Source: Ensifer adhaerens (lineage in GTDB: Bacteria; Pseudomonadota; Alphaproteobacteria; Rhizobiales; Rhizobiaceae). From it: 64,000 bases of DNA. Positions within the stretch are counted from its first letter, which is position 1; each line of letters starts with the position of its first letter. Made by a program: the position numbers and the translations under genes. Positions 16,701 through 26,096 of this stretch are shown piece by piece. The stretch covers positions 62,001-126,000 of the forward strand of contig NZ_LAZS01000008.1 of the NCBI RefSeq assembly GCF_002007205.1, written 5' to 3'. A model generated the notes under the pieces. It ran no database searches. It worked only from the letters and a program-made list of their open reading frames with translations, and had not been told where the DNA came from.

Positions 16701-17533
16701 TGCAGAAGAAGGCTCAGAACATCTTCGTGCGACGCACGGTCTTTGCCGCCGCCGCCACCTTCCTCGGCACGGTCTTTGCGCTGCCGCTCGTCTGGTTCTT
16801 CTTTGCGCCGTTCAACGCGCGCGCCGAACTCGGGCTTGCCATCCCCTCGCCCTTCACGCTGTCGAACTTCGCGACCGTGTTCCAGAACACCTTCGCCATG
16901 CAGGCGCTGCTCAACAGCCTCATCCAGGCCGCGGGCGGGGTGGTGCTGGTCGGTGCCGCGGCAACCCTTGCCGCCTATGCGCTGTCGCGCTCGCCGATCC
17001 CCGGCAAGGGCGCGGTCACCTACATCCTCCTCCTCTTCTCCTCGGTGGTCTCGGGCTCGGCGGCGATGGTGCCGATCTTCCTGATCATCTCGGCGGCAGG
17101 CCTCATCGATACCCATCTCGCCGTCATCCTCGTCTTTGCCGGTGGGCTGCTGCCGACGGCGATGTTCATTCTTCGCGATTTCATCGACGCGATCCCCCGC
17201 TCCTACGAGGAAAGCGCGATGGTTGCGGGCGCCTCGCCGCTCCAGGCCTTCTTCGACGTGGCTCTGCCGGTCATCCGGCCGGGCATCGTCGTGGTCGTCG
17301 TCTGGGCCTTCGTCAACATCTGGGGCAGCTTCCTCATCCCCTTCATCCTCCTTCGCAGCGACAAGCTGATGCCGGCATCCGTCGCCATCTATTCGTTCTA
17401 TTCGGAAGCGGGCACGCCGATCGTCACGCTGCTCGCCGCCTATTCGCTGATCTATTCGCTGCCGGTGATCGCCCTCTATCTCCTCGTGAATTGGAAATTC
17501 GGTTTCCGGTTCTTCGGTGGCATCAAGTCGTAA
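16697..17533 (+). CDS. Sugar ABC transporter permease (MalG/UgpE type)
   Basis: A membrane protein of 278 residues starting MMQKKAQNIFVRR. About six transmembrane segments are visible, beginning TVFAAAATFLGTVFALPLVWFFFAPF. The EAA loop is ESAMVAGASPLQAFFDVALPVIRPGIVVVVVWAFVNIW. The start overlaps the preceding permease stop, so I reject the upstream extension of the frame. It is the second channel subunit of the CUT1-type transporter. Confidence 0.92.
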   Translation: MMQKKAQNIFVRRTVFAAAATFLGTVFALPLVWFFFAPFNARAELGLAIPSPFTLSNFATVFQNTFAMQALLNSLIQAAGGVVLVGAAATLAAYALSRSPIPGKGAVTYILLLFSSVVSGSAAMVPIFLIISAAGLIDTHLAVILVFAGGLLPTAMFILRDFIDAIPRSYEESAMVAGASPLQAFFDVALPVIRPGIVVVVVWAFVNIWGSFLIPFILLRSDKLMPASVAIYSFYSEAGTPIVTLLAAYSLIYSLPVIALYLLVNWKFGFRFFGGIKS

Positions 17534-17545
17534 TCGGAACCCGCC

Positions 17546-18649
17546 ATGGCCTCTGTCGAATTCCAGAACATCTCCAAGAGCTTCGGCGCCTTCGTCGCCG
17601 TGCCCGACATCAGCTTCCAGATCGCCGATGGCGAGTTCATCTGCCTGCTTGGCCCCTCCGGCTGCGGCAAGACGACAAGTCTCCGCATGATCGCGGGCCT
17701 CGAAACACCGAGCTCCGGCCGGGTGATGATCGGGGGCCGCGATGTTACCTATCTGCATCCGAAGGACCGCGGCATTTCCATGGTCTTCCAAGATTACGCG
17801 CTCTATCCGCACATGAACATCGCCGACAATATCGCCTATCCCTTGAAGGTGCGCGGCGAGCAGGAGACCAAGCGCCACGCCCGCGCCAAGGAAGTGGCCG
17901 ATGTGCTGAAGATCGGCGACCTGATGAAGCGGCTGCCCAGCCAGATCTCCGGCGGCCAGCAGCAGCGCACGTCGCTGGCACGTGCGCTCGTCTATCCGAG
18001 CGAGGTCTACCTTTTCGACGAGCCGCTTTCGAACCTCGACGCGAAACTCCGTCTCGAAGCACGCGGCTTCCTCAACCACCTGCAGCGCGACATGGGCATG
18101 ACCGCCGTCTACGTCACCCACGACCAGGCCGAAGCCATGGCGCTCGCCACCCGCATCGCCGTCATGGACAAGGGCCGGATCGTGCAGTTCGCACCGCCGA
18201 TCGAGATTTATCGCCGGCCAGCGACGACCTTTGTCGCCAATTTCGTCGGTAATCCGCCGATGAACCTCGTCCCCGTCGAGGCATCCATCGGCGAAGGCGC
18301 CCTGCATCTTCGAGCCGACGGCCTTCAACTTGCGCCGATCGCGCTCACCGACGCCATCGCCAAGGCGGCGAAATCAGGCAGGATGACGCTCGGCGTCCGC
18401 CCCGAACATCTTCGCATCGCTGAGCCAAGCGACCGGAACGTGGTTTCAGGAGACCTCTTCGCCAACGAAAACATGGGACCGGAAAGCCTCGTCACCCTCG
18501 AGCGCGGCGACAACGGCCGCGTCACCGCGCGCATCTTTACCGACGACGAGATCAAGGTCGGAACGTCCGTGCATCTTTCCTTTGACCAGAAGCACATAAC
18601 GCTCTTCGACGACACCGGAGCGCGCATTCCGGCGGCCGACGAGCGCTGA
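17546..18649 (+). CDS. Sugar ABC transporter ATPase (UgpC/MalK type)
   Basis: A protein of 367 residues. Walker A is GPSGCGKT at residues 36-43, the Q-loop is VFQDYALYPHMNIADNIAYPL, the signature is ISGGQQQRTSLARAL, and Walker B is EVYLFDEPLSNLDAKLR. The C-terminal TOBE region (GVRPEHLRIAEP, MTLGV, VHLSFDQKHITLFDDTG) is typical of CUT1 ATPases. It follows the second permease by 12 bp and precedes the PHP gene by 7 bp, so the PHP enzyme is probably co-transcribed. Confidence 0.94.
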   Translation: MASVEFQNISKSFGAFVAVPDISFQIADGEFICLLGPSGCGKTTSLRMIAGLETPSSGRVMIGGRDVTYLHPKDRGISMVFQDYALYPHMNIADNIAYPLKVRGEQETKRHARAKEVADVLKIGDLMKRLPSQISGGQQQRTSLARALVYPSEVYLFDEPLSNLDAKLRLEARGFLNHLQRDMGMTAVYVTHDQAEAMALATRIAVMDKGRIVQFAPPIEIYRRPATTFVANFVGNPPMNLVPVEASIGEGALHLRADGLQLAPIALTDAIAKAAKSGRMTLGVRPEHLRIAEPSDRNVVSGDLFANENMGPESLVTLERGDNGRVTARIFTDDEIKVGTSVHLSFDQKHITLFDDTGARIPAADER

Positions 18650-18656
18650 GGCCGCC

Positions 18657-20060
18657 ATGCAGGAATTTTCCGTGCGGATCAGCCGCAAGCATCAGGCGGC
18701 CAATCCTTACTTTTACGTACCCTTCGACGTGCCTGAAGGCGTGACGCGGATCGACGTGACGCTCGGCTATCCGAAATCCGAGCAGTGCATTATCGATCTC
18801 GGCGCGCTCGATCCGCAGGCGGCCGATTACCCCAGCGAAACGGGCTTTCGCGGCTGGAGCGGCGGCGCACGTGACCGTTTCTTCATCGCCACCGACGACG
18901 CCACTCCCGGCTATATCCACGGCGAGATATCATCAGGGCAATGGAAGGTCATGCTCGGCCTCTACAAGGTCCCCGCAGAGGGTGCCGACGTCCACGTAAC
19001 GGTCGATTTCGACAGAAGCCCGCGCCCGGTCGCACCGCAGCCGACGAGACAGTTTCCGGTGCGCAAACAGGCCGGATGGTATCGCGGCGACCTGCACTGC
19101 CATACCTTCCATTCGGATGCCGCCGGCTCCCCCGAACTGCTGCATGCGGCAGCAAAGCAGGCGGGTCTCGATTTCCTCGCTGTCGCCGACCACAACACCA
19201 TCACGCAGCGCCGCTATTTTCATCCGCACTCATCTTCAGACCTCGTCTTCGTGCGCGCCATGGAGATCACCACCGCCGTCGGCCATGCCAATGTCTTCGG
19301 CGTCGACGACTGGATCGACTTCCGCATGACGAAGCCGGAACACGCCCATACGCTCGCGCGCCTCGTGCACGAGCGCAGCGGGCTGCTCTCGATCAACCAC
19401 GACAAGCCGACGATCCCCTGGGACTACGACCTGCCTGACATCGACTGCATGGAGGTCTGGCAATCCCACTGGCTCGCCTGGAACTGGGTGTCACTGGAGC
19501 GCTACCAGCAACGGCTGGCGTCGGGCCTGAAAATCTCCGCCATCGGCGGCAGCGATTACCACCAGCCGGCGCGGCTGATGCCCGAGGGCCCGCTGGTGCT
19601 CGCCCGCCCGACGACAGTCCTCTATCTGGAAGAACTCTCAGAAGACGCCGTGCTCTGCGCCATGAAGTCCGGCCGTGGCTACGTGACCGAGAGCCCGACC
19701 GGGCCACATCTGGAACTCATCGCCAACGGCCAGCCCATGGGATCGACGGTGACCGGCCCGGTGACCGCTAAGGTCGTGGTTCGCGGCGCCAGGGGCGACA
19801 ACCTCCTATGGCTGGATGCCTCCGGCATCGTTGGGGAAGAGATCATCGAAGCCGACGACTGGATCGGCCACTATGCCGGTTCGCCGGACCGTTTTCTCCG
19901 CACCGAGATCGCCGCCGTCGAAAGCCGCGAGACGATCGTCAATGCGTTCCGGGATGCGCTTGCCGGCAAGACCCTGCCCTGGCAGCTTTCCGAAGAGGAC
20001 CTCGCAAGCCGAACCATCCGCCGCGCGATCAGCAATCCGATCTATTGCCGCTCCGTCTGA
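18657..20060 (+). CDS. PHP-domain metallohydrolase, CehA/McbA family
   Basis: A protein of 467 residues without a signal peptide. The first 130 residues form a beta-rich domain. The PHP domain starts with YRGDLHCHTFHSDAAGSPELLHAAAKQAGLDFLAVADHNTITQRR, which carries the HxH and ADHN metal ligands, and continues with LLSINHDKPTIPWDYDLPDIDCMEVW and IGGSDYHQPARL. CehA/McbA relatives hydrolyse esters or phosphoesters, such as carbaryl. As the last gene of the sugar transporter operon it probably processes the imported compound, perhaps removing a phosphate or acyl group. That role is inferred from position only. Confidence 0.85.
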   Translation: MQEFSVRISRKHQAANPYFYVPFDVPEGVTRIDVTLGYPKSEQCIIDLGALDPQAADYPSETGFRGWSGGARDRFFIATDDATPGYIHGEISSGQWKVMLGLYKVPAEGADVHVTVDFDRSPRPVAPQPTRQFPVRKQAGWYRGDLHCHTFHSDAAGSPELLHAAAKQAGLDFLAVADHNTITQRRYFHPHSSSDLVFVRAMEITTAVGHANVFGVDDWIDFRMTKPEHAHTLARLVHERSGLLSINHDKPTIPWDYDLPDIDCMEVWQSHWLAWNWVSLERYQQRLASGLKISAIGGSDYHQPARLMPEGPLVLARPTTVLYLEELSEDAVLCAMKSGRGYVTESPTGPHLELIANGQPMGSTVTGPVTAKVVVRGARGDNLLWLDASGIVGEEIIEADDWIGHYAGSPDRFLRTEIAAVESRETIVNAFRDALAGKTLPWQLSEEDLASRTIRRAISNPIYCRSV

Positions 20061-20248
20061 CGGCGGTTTCCGGCCTCGCTTCGAAATCGCATCATCAAGC
20101 ACCTGCACAGCCTCCGGCGGCCGGCGAACGGCAGCCGCGTCGTGCTCTCACCGTCTGTGCAGATTTTTTATTTGCAGCAATTTTAAGCAGAATTCTTCCG
20201 TGCTAAGAAAAAAGGCAGAGTCTTCCTCGACAGCACGTTAGGACACCC

Positions 20249-23200
20249 ATGGCGGCGCGCCAGCGCATCATTCCCATCAGGCGGGAGTACAATCGTTGGG
20301 TCGCCAACCAGACGCTTGAAGACTATGCGCTGCGCTTCACCGCCAAGAGCGCCCGACGTTTCTCCTCCGAGCGCATTTCCCAGACGGCCATCGGCGCGAT
20401 CTCCTTCCTGGCACTGGAAGCGATCGGCGGCGCGATCACCATGTCCTACGGCACGACCAATGCGATCGTCGCGATCGTCGTTGCCAGCCTGATGATCCTG
20501 ACGGTCGGGCTGCCGATCAGCCGCTATGCCATCCGCCACGGGGTCGACATCGATCTTCTCACCCGCGGCGCCAGCTTCGGCTATATCGGCTCGACCGTCA
20601 CCTCGCTGATATATGCGAGCTTCACCTTCATCCTCTTTGCGATCGAGGCGTCGATCATGTCGGGGGCGCTCGAACTGGCGCTCGGCATCCCCTTGTGGAT
20701 CGGCTACATCGTCAGCGCCGTCATGGTCATTCCGCTCGTCACCCACGGCGTGCGGCTGATCAGCAAGTTCCAGCTGGTCACGCAGCCCTTCTGGATCGTA
20801 CTCAACGTCCTGCCCTTCGTCTTCATCGCCTTTGCCGACTGGGAGAAGGTCGGCACCTGGCTTGCCTATTCGGGCATGCATCACGCCTCAGGCCCGCCCG
20901 GAACCGTCGCGCCTTTTGACCTCGTCGAATTCGGCGCGGCATCTGCCGTGATCTTCGCGCTGATGGCGCAGATCGGCGAACAGGTCGACTTCCTGCGCTT
21001 CCTGCCACCAGATGGGCAGCGCAAGCTGCATCATCGCATCGCCGTCTTCCTCGCCGGCTCCGGCTGGGTGATCGTCGGCGCGCCGAAGCTGCTCGCCGGC
21101 TCGTTCCTTGTGGTGCTGGCGCTTTCGACCGGCGTGCCCTCGACCCGGGCGGCCGATCCGGCACAGATGTACTACACCGCCTTCGGCTACATGATCCCGT
21201 CGGAAACGGCGGTACTGCTGCTGATGGTCGCCTTCGTTGTCGTGTCGCAGCTAAAGATCAACGTGATGAACGCCTATGCCGGGTCGCTCGCCTGGTCGAA
21301 CTTCTTCTCGCGGCTGACCCATAGCCACCCGGGCCGGGTCGTCTGGCTGGTCTTCAACGTCGCGATCGCGCTTCTTCTGATGGAGCTCGGCATCTACCGG
21401 CTGCTCGAGGAAACGCTCGGCGTCTTCTCGATCATCGCCATGGCCTGGCTCTGCACGATTTCGGCCGACCTCTTCGTCAACAAGCCGCTGGGGTTGTCAC
21501 CACCCGGCATCGAGTTCAAGCGCGCCCATCTCTACGACATCAACCCTGTCGGCCTCGGCGCCATGGCGATCTCGGCAACGGTGGCGCTGGCGGCCCATTT
21601 CGGCGCCTTCGGGGAAATCGCCGCCTCGCTTGCTCCCTATATCGCGCTGGTCGTCGCCTTCATCGCATCGCCTGCGATCGCCTGGCTGACGGACGGCAAG
21701 TTCTACCTCGCCCGCAAGCCACGCCGGAGTTGGGTGAACCAGACTGAGATCACCTGCTCCATCTGTGAACATCCGTTCGAGCCGGAGGACATGGCCTGGT
21801 GTCCGGCCTATGCCGCACCGATCTGTTCGCTCTGCTGCTCGCTCGACAGCCGCTGCCACGACATGTGCAAGCCGAAGGCGCGCTTCAACGCGCAGGTCGC
21901 GACCGTCGCCAGCACGCTGCTTCCTCGCACCGTCACCGAGAAGCTCGCGACGCGGCTTGGCCGCTACGCCATCTCTGCAGTCCTGTCGATCGCCGGCATC
22001 GGCCTCATCCTGGCAATGATCGCGCATCAGACCGCCGGCGCATCCCCCGAGGTCGCGGCGGTGGTCGAGCGCACCGTCGCCATCGTCTTTTTCGTCTTTG
22101 CCGTGCTCGCGGGCATCGTCTCGTGGTTCTACGTGCTCGCCCATGACAGCCGCGTGGTCGCCGAGGAAGAATCCTCGCGCCAGAACACGTTGCTGCTGAA
22201 AGAAATTGCCGCGCACAAGAAGACCGACGCGGCGCTGCAGCAGGCGAAGGAAACCGCGGAAGCGGCCAACCGCGCCAAGAGCCGCTATGTCGTCGGCCTT
22301 AGCCACGAGCTTCGAACGCCGCTCAACGCCGTGCTCGGCTATGCTCAGGTGCTGGAGCGCGACGAGACCATTCCGCCGGCGCGTCAGGGCGCGATCAAGG
22401 TGATCAAGCGCAGCGCCGATCACCTCTCCGGCCTGATCGACGGGTTGCTGGACATCTCCAAGATCGAGGCCGGCAAGCTGCAGGTCTATTCCAACGAGAT
22501 CAACATTTTCGATTTCCTCGACCAGATCGTCGAGATGTTCCGGCCGCAGGCGCTGGCAAAGGGCATCAGCTTCGATCATGAACGCGCTAGCGGCCTGCCA
22601 CGTTATGTGAAGACCGACGAGAAGCGCCTGCGCCAGATCCTCGTCAATCTCCTCTCCAACGCCTTGAAGTTCACCGAGCGCGGCGGCATCCGCCTGGATG
22701 TCGCCTATCGCAGCCAGGTGGCGACCTTCACGATTGCCGACAGTGGCCGCGGCATTGCCGACAAGGACCTGCCGCGCATCTTCGACCCGTTCCAGCGCGG
22801 CGAGGCCGAACATCAAGGCAGCATGCCCGGCCTCGGCCTGGGGCTGACCATCACAAGGCTTCTGACGCAGACGCTCGGCGGCGAGATCGCCGTCACCAGC
22901 ACGCTTGGCCAAGGCACCACCTTCCGCGTGCGGCTGATGCTGTCGGCGGTCGATCGTCCGCTACCTCCCGCAGCCCTTCGCCGCATCACCTCCTATCTCG
23001 GACCGCGGCGCACCATCGTCGTCGTCGACGACAATGCCGACCACCGCGCGCTGATGCGCGAGATTCTCGTGCCGATGGACTTCACGGTTGTTGCCGCCGC
23101 GTCCGGAGCCGATTGCCTGGCGCTATCTCGAGACGTTGGCGCCGACCTCTTCCTGATCGACATCTCGATGCCGGGCATGAGCGGCTGGGAGCTTGTCGAG

Positions 23201-23635
23201 CAACTGCGAGAAAGCGGGCAGATCGCGCCAATCATCATGCTGTCGGCCAATATCGGCGACGGGTCGGCGACCGCGGGCCTCCGCGGCCACAACGACACGC
23301 TCGCCAAGCCCTTCGCCGTCGGGCAGCTCGCAGACAAGCTCGCCGTGCATCTGGGCCTCACCTGGGTTCACGAGGGGGAGGAGAAGCAAGCCAGCCCGGC
23401 ACAGGTTGTGAGACCGCTGATGCGCCCCGACGCATACCACGTGGAAGAACTGATCCGCCTCGGCGAGATCGGCTACGTCAGGGGCATCGAAGCCAAGCTG
23501 ACGGAGATCGCCCTGCAGCCGGAACACCAGCCTTTCGCCGAAGCCGCCCGCGCCTATGTTCAGGCCTTCGACCTTTCGGGCTACGACGCCTTCCTCAGGA
23601 ACAAGGAAATCAACGGAGACGATGCCCATGGCTGA
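20249..23635 (+). CDS. NCS1 permease-histidine kinase hybrid with receiver domain
   Basis: A fusion of 1128 residues. Residues 1-480 look like a full purine-cytosine (NCS1) permease, with about 12 hydrophobic segments and the family-like motif LTRGASFGYIGSTVTSLIYASFTFILFAIEASIMSGAL. A cysteine cluster follows at residues 503-540 (Cys503, 506, 518, 526, 529, 530, 536 and 540, with His508 and His537), then two more membrane helices. The kinase half has HisKA with His686 in SHELRTPLNAVLGY, a HATPase domain (DEKRLRQILVNLLSNALKF, GLGLGLTITRLL) and a receiver with Asp971 in LFLIDISMPGMSG. The stop overlaps the next gene, a LuxR-type response regulator. The layout parallels CbrA/CrbS kinases with an SLC5 sensor. 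The ligand is unknown; a nucleobase or hydantoin-like compound is plausible. Confidence 0.88.
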   Translation: MAARQRIIPIRREYNRWVANQTLEDYALRFTAKSARRFSSERISQTAIGAISFLALEAIGGAITMSYGTTNAIVAIVVASLMILTVGLPISRYAIRHGVDIDLLTRGASFGYIGSTVTSLIYASFTFILFAIEASIMSGALELALGIPLWIGYIVSAVMVIPLVTHGVRLISKFQLVTQPFWIVLNVLPFVFIAFADWEKVGTWLAYSGMHHASGPPGTVAPFDLVEFGAASAVIFALMAQIGEQVDFLRFLPPDGQRKLHHRIAVFLAGSGWVIVGAPKLLAGSFLVVLALSTGVPSTRAADPAQMYYTAFGYMIPSETAVLLLMVAFVVVSQLKINVMNAYAGSLAWSNFFSRLTHSHPGRVVWLVFNVAIALLLMELGIYRLLEETLGVFSIIAMAWLCTISADLFVNKPLGLSPPGIEFKRAHLYDINPVGLGAMAISATVALAAHFGAFGEIAASLAPYIALVVAFIASPAIAWLTDGKFYLARKPRRSWVNQTEITCSICEHPFEPEDMAWCPAYAAPICSLCCSLDSRCHDMCKPKARFNAQVATVASTLLPRTVTEKLATRLGRYAISAVLSIAGIGLILAMIAHQTAGASPEVAAVVERTVAIVFFVFAVLAGIVSWFYVLAHDSRVVAEEESSRQNTLLLKEIAAHKKTDAALQQAKETAEAANRAKSRYVVGLSHELRTPLNAVLGYAQVLERDETIPPARQGAIKVIKRSADHLSGLIDGLLDISKIEAGKLQVYSNEINIFDFLDQIVEMFRPQALAKGISFDHERASGLPRYVKTDEKRLRQILVNLLSNALKFTERGGIRLDVAYRSQVATFTIADSGRGIADKDLPRIFDPFQRGEAEHQGSMPGLGLGLTITRLLTQTLGGEIAVTSTLGQGTTFRVRLMLSAVDRPLPPAALRRITSYLGPRRTIVVVDDNADHRALMREILVPMDFTVVAAASGADCLALSRDVGADLFLIDISMPGMSGWELVEQLRESGQIAPIIMLSANIGDGSATAGLRGHNDTLAKPFAVGQLADKLAVHLGLTWVHEGEEKQASPAQVVRPLMRPDAYHVEELIRLGEIGYVRGIEAKLTEIALQPEHQPFAEAARAYVQAFDLSGYDAFLRNKEINGDDAHG

Positions 23636-24551
23636 GACCAACGACCCCCGCGACATCGTGCTTCTCGTCGACGATTCACCGGAGGCGCTCGGCTTCCTCA
23701 CGGAAGCGCTGGAGCAATCGGGCTTTTCCGTGCTGATCGCGACGTCGGGCAGCGCCGCACTTTCGATTGCCGAGCGCATCACGCCCGACGTCATCCTGCT
23801 CGATGCCATCATGCCCGGAATCGACGGTTTCGAGACCTGCCGCCGCCTCAAGGCCAATGCTGCCGTCGGCCAGACGCCGGTGCTGTTCATGACCGGATTG
23901 ACCGAGACCGAGCACGTCGTGCGCGCGCTCGATGCGGGCGGCGTCGACTATCTGACCAAGCCGATCAACATCGATGAACTCAGGGCGCGCATCCGCGTCC
24001 ATCTCTCCAATGCCCGTTCCGCCCAGAGTGCAAGGGTCGCGCTCGACGCGGCCGGCCGCCATCTTCTCGCCGTGCGCAGCGAGGGAGGCGTGTGCTGGTC
24101 GACGCCGCAGGCAACCCGCCTGGTCAACGCCGCAACCGGACGCGACGACGGCCTGGCGATCGTCACCCGACGCATTGCGGACTGGATGGCAAACCGGCCC
24201 CGCTCGGGCGCGCCCGAGGACGGCACCTTCACGCTCGACCAGCCCGACCAGTCGGCTCTGCAGATATCCTTCCTCGGCTCCATCGGCCCGAACGAACATC
24301 TCTTCCGCCTGACCGCCGAAAATCGCCGCTCCGACGATGCGGTGCTGCGGCAGCATTTCACGCTGACCCAGCGGGAATCCGAAGTGCTGCTCTGGATCGC
24401 CAAGGGCAAGGCGAACCGCGACATCGGCGAGATCCTGGGCCTCAGCGCGCGCACCGTCACCAAGCATTTGGAGCAGATCTATGTGAAGCTCGGCGTCGAG
24501 AACCGGGCATCCGCTGCCGTCAAGGCGACGCAGGTTCTGCACGGCCTATAG
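23628..24551 (+). CDS. LuxR-type response regulator (partner of the permease-kinase)
   Basis: A protein of 307 residues. The receiver domain is DIVLLVDDSPEALGFLTEALEQSGF...VILLDAIMPGIDGFETC...YLTKPINIDELRARI, with all phosphorylation residues present. A linker of about 100 residues leads to a GerE/LuxR helix-turn-helix: LTQRESEVLLWIAKGKANRDIGEILGLSARTVTKHLEQIYVKLGVENRASAAVKA. I chose the ATG at 23628, with GGAG about 9 nt upstream; an ATG at 23622 is too close. The 8-bp overlap with the kinase gene implies coupled translation and a cognate pair. Target genes are unknown, and none nearby has an obvious site. Confidence 0.88.
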   Translation: MAETNDPRDIVLLVDDSPEALGFLTEALEQSGFSVLIATSGSAALSIAERITPDVILLDAIMPGIDGFETCRRLKANAAVGQTPVLFMTGLTETEHVVRALDAGGVDYLTKPINIDELRARIRVHLSNARSAQSARVALDAAGRHLLAVRSEGGVCWSTPQATRLVNAATGRDDGLAIVTRRIADWMANRPRSGAPEDGTFTLDQPDQSALQISFLGSIGPNEHLFRLTAENRRSDDAVLRQHFTLTQRESEVLLWIAKGKANRDIGEILGLSARTVTKHLEQIYVKLGVENRASAAVKATQVLHGL

Positions 24552-24691
24552 GCGGGCGGGGGTTCTGTATCCGGTCCGCTCCTTGCCGTTCGCCGCGGAT
24601 TCAGCGCCAAGGCAGGTCAGCAGATCCTGAAACAGCAGCCGACCGGTACGCAACCAACCAACAATCGGCACGCGCTCAGACCACCCGCCTT

Positions 24692-25594
24692 TCACCTCGC
24701 CTGCAACGTTGCCCAGGCGAAGGCCTCATCGAGTGCCGCGAATTTGACCGCTTGCCAATGACGGTACTCGTCGACCAGTCCACGCGAGATCCAGAGAGGG
24801 CCGCGGCTGCCAGGACTCTCCCAGCCGAGAACTCCAAGGTCCCCGGCGCGCCCGAAAACCCGTTGCGCATTGGTGCGCGAGATGATGTAGCGGTTGGTAA
24901 TTTCCCTCAGCTTCAGGGGACCAACCCAAATCCGCTGATCGGGCAAGACTCCCGTCGGCAGCCGCGCCACCAGATCGTGCAGGATGTTGCTGCCCGACTC
25001 CGTCGAGACGAAAGAGGCGATGCTTTCGGGTGGGTCGCACCAGGCGCGATCCGCGATGAGCCGCCGCATCGCTCGCGGCAGCACGTGATGCATCAAGGTC
25101 GGCTGGATTTGCGACTGCGCCAGCCGTGTTCCCTCGTCGAGCCTGTCGAGCGACGAAAGGTGCCCATCGAACCACTGCCGGATCAGGCCCTCGGCGACAT
25201 CGGAAAGGATCAGGGGCCTGATCCGCTTGTCGCCACCCTGCTCCGCATCGAGAAGCAGCCGATAGTTGCGCATCTCGGCCAGGTGCGCCGCCGCCGTGTT
25301 CTTGCTGGCAACGTTGTTGCCGGCGATAAAGTCGATCAGCCTTGCCGTCGTCAGCTCCGGGCGGGTTGGATCGGTCAGCCGCTCGAAATGCAGCGTCAGG
25401 ATGGCCTGGGTGAGCAGCCATTTTCTCAGGCTGGCGGTGTAGCGCACGATGCGCGGAGCGGCGTCATGGATCGCAACCATATGAAGGGCCGCCTGACGCA
25501 ACGCCTCCCCAAAGAGCGGATCGCCGACGAGCCGCGCAGGCGTGAACGGCGTTTCGCCGTGCGTGGATCCGACACATTCGGATTGCGCCGTCAC
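24692..25594 (-). CDS. Conserved hypothetical protein with winged-helix-like segments
   Basis: A protein of 300 residues that I do not recognise by name. Residues 60-120 (LRKWLLTQAILTLHFERLTDPTRPELTTARLIDFIAGNNVASKNTAAAHLAEMRNYRLL) read like a MarR-type winged helix. A second such segment near residue 230 (LKLREITNRYIISRTNAQRVFGRAGDLGVLGW) looks like a recognition helix and wing, so it may be a duplicated-wing DNA-binding protein. It starts with GTG and has no clear ribosome site, so the true start could lie further in. It faces the response-regulator gene convergently. Function is unknown. Confidence 0.6.
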   Translation of the reverse strand: MTAQSECVGSTHGETPFTPARLVGDPLFGEALRQAALHMVAIHDAAPRIVRYTASLRKWLLTQAILTLHFERLTDPTRPELTTARLIDFIAGNNVASKNTAAAHLAEMRNYRLLLDAEQGGDKRIRPLILSDVAEGLIRQWFDGHLSSLDRLDEGTRLAQSQIQPTLMHHVLPRAMRRLIADRAWCDPPESIASFVSTESGSNILHDLVARLPTGVLPDQRIWVGPLKLREITNRYIISRTNAQRVFGRAGDLGVLGWESPGSRGPLWISRGLVDEYRHWQAVKFAALDEAFAWATLQAR

Positions 25595-26096
25595 GGGCAG
25601 CCACCAGACAGCTTAGCCGCTGTTCGCTGCGTGGGACCGATCGAAATGAACCGGTGGTTGGCGGATGCCTTTAGGCGGAGCCAGCCACCCCGAGCAGTCG
25701 AAGAAAGCAAAAAACATGTGACACCGAACATAAACCAGTCCCCTCCCGCCCCGGTGGCCAATAGCTAAATCGGACAGACAGCGCAGATCGAGGTCTATAC
25801 TTACAAGGTAACGAAGTCTTTACCCGTTTTTGCGGATGGGGACGACGAGACGCTGTTTCAGAGATCAACGTTAATACGGGAAATTGAAAACAGCAGCGCA
25901 CGTGCAGGCAAATCTGATAAAACAGCGCCAGGGATCACATTTTGATGGCTGCCCGGATGCGTGCCCGATTGTTGATCGATCGTAAGATCCGGCCAGATAA
26001 AGAAGCCAATGAGGAACTTCGCCGCCACATGTTGCGTTGACGCTCATGTGCGGCAACGGGGTGTTGCAGCATCCACGCAAATGGGAGGTGCAAGGC
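25595..26096. other. 502-bp intergenic region
   Basis: I see no gene here. The stretch is less GC-rich than its surroundings between 25690 and 25990. A weak dyad (CACATG at 26026-26031 and CATGTG at 26045-26050) lies just before the next gene and may be regulatory or chance. Confidence 0.4.
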
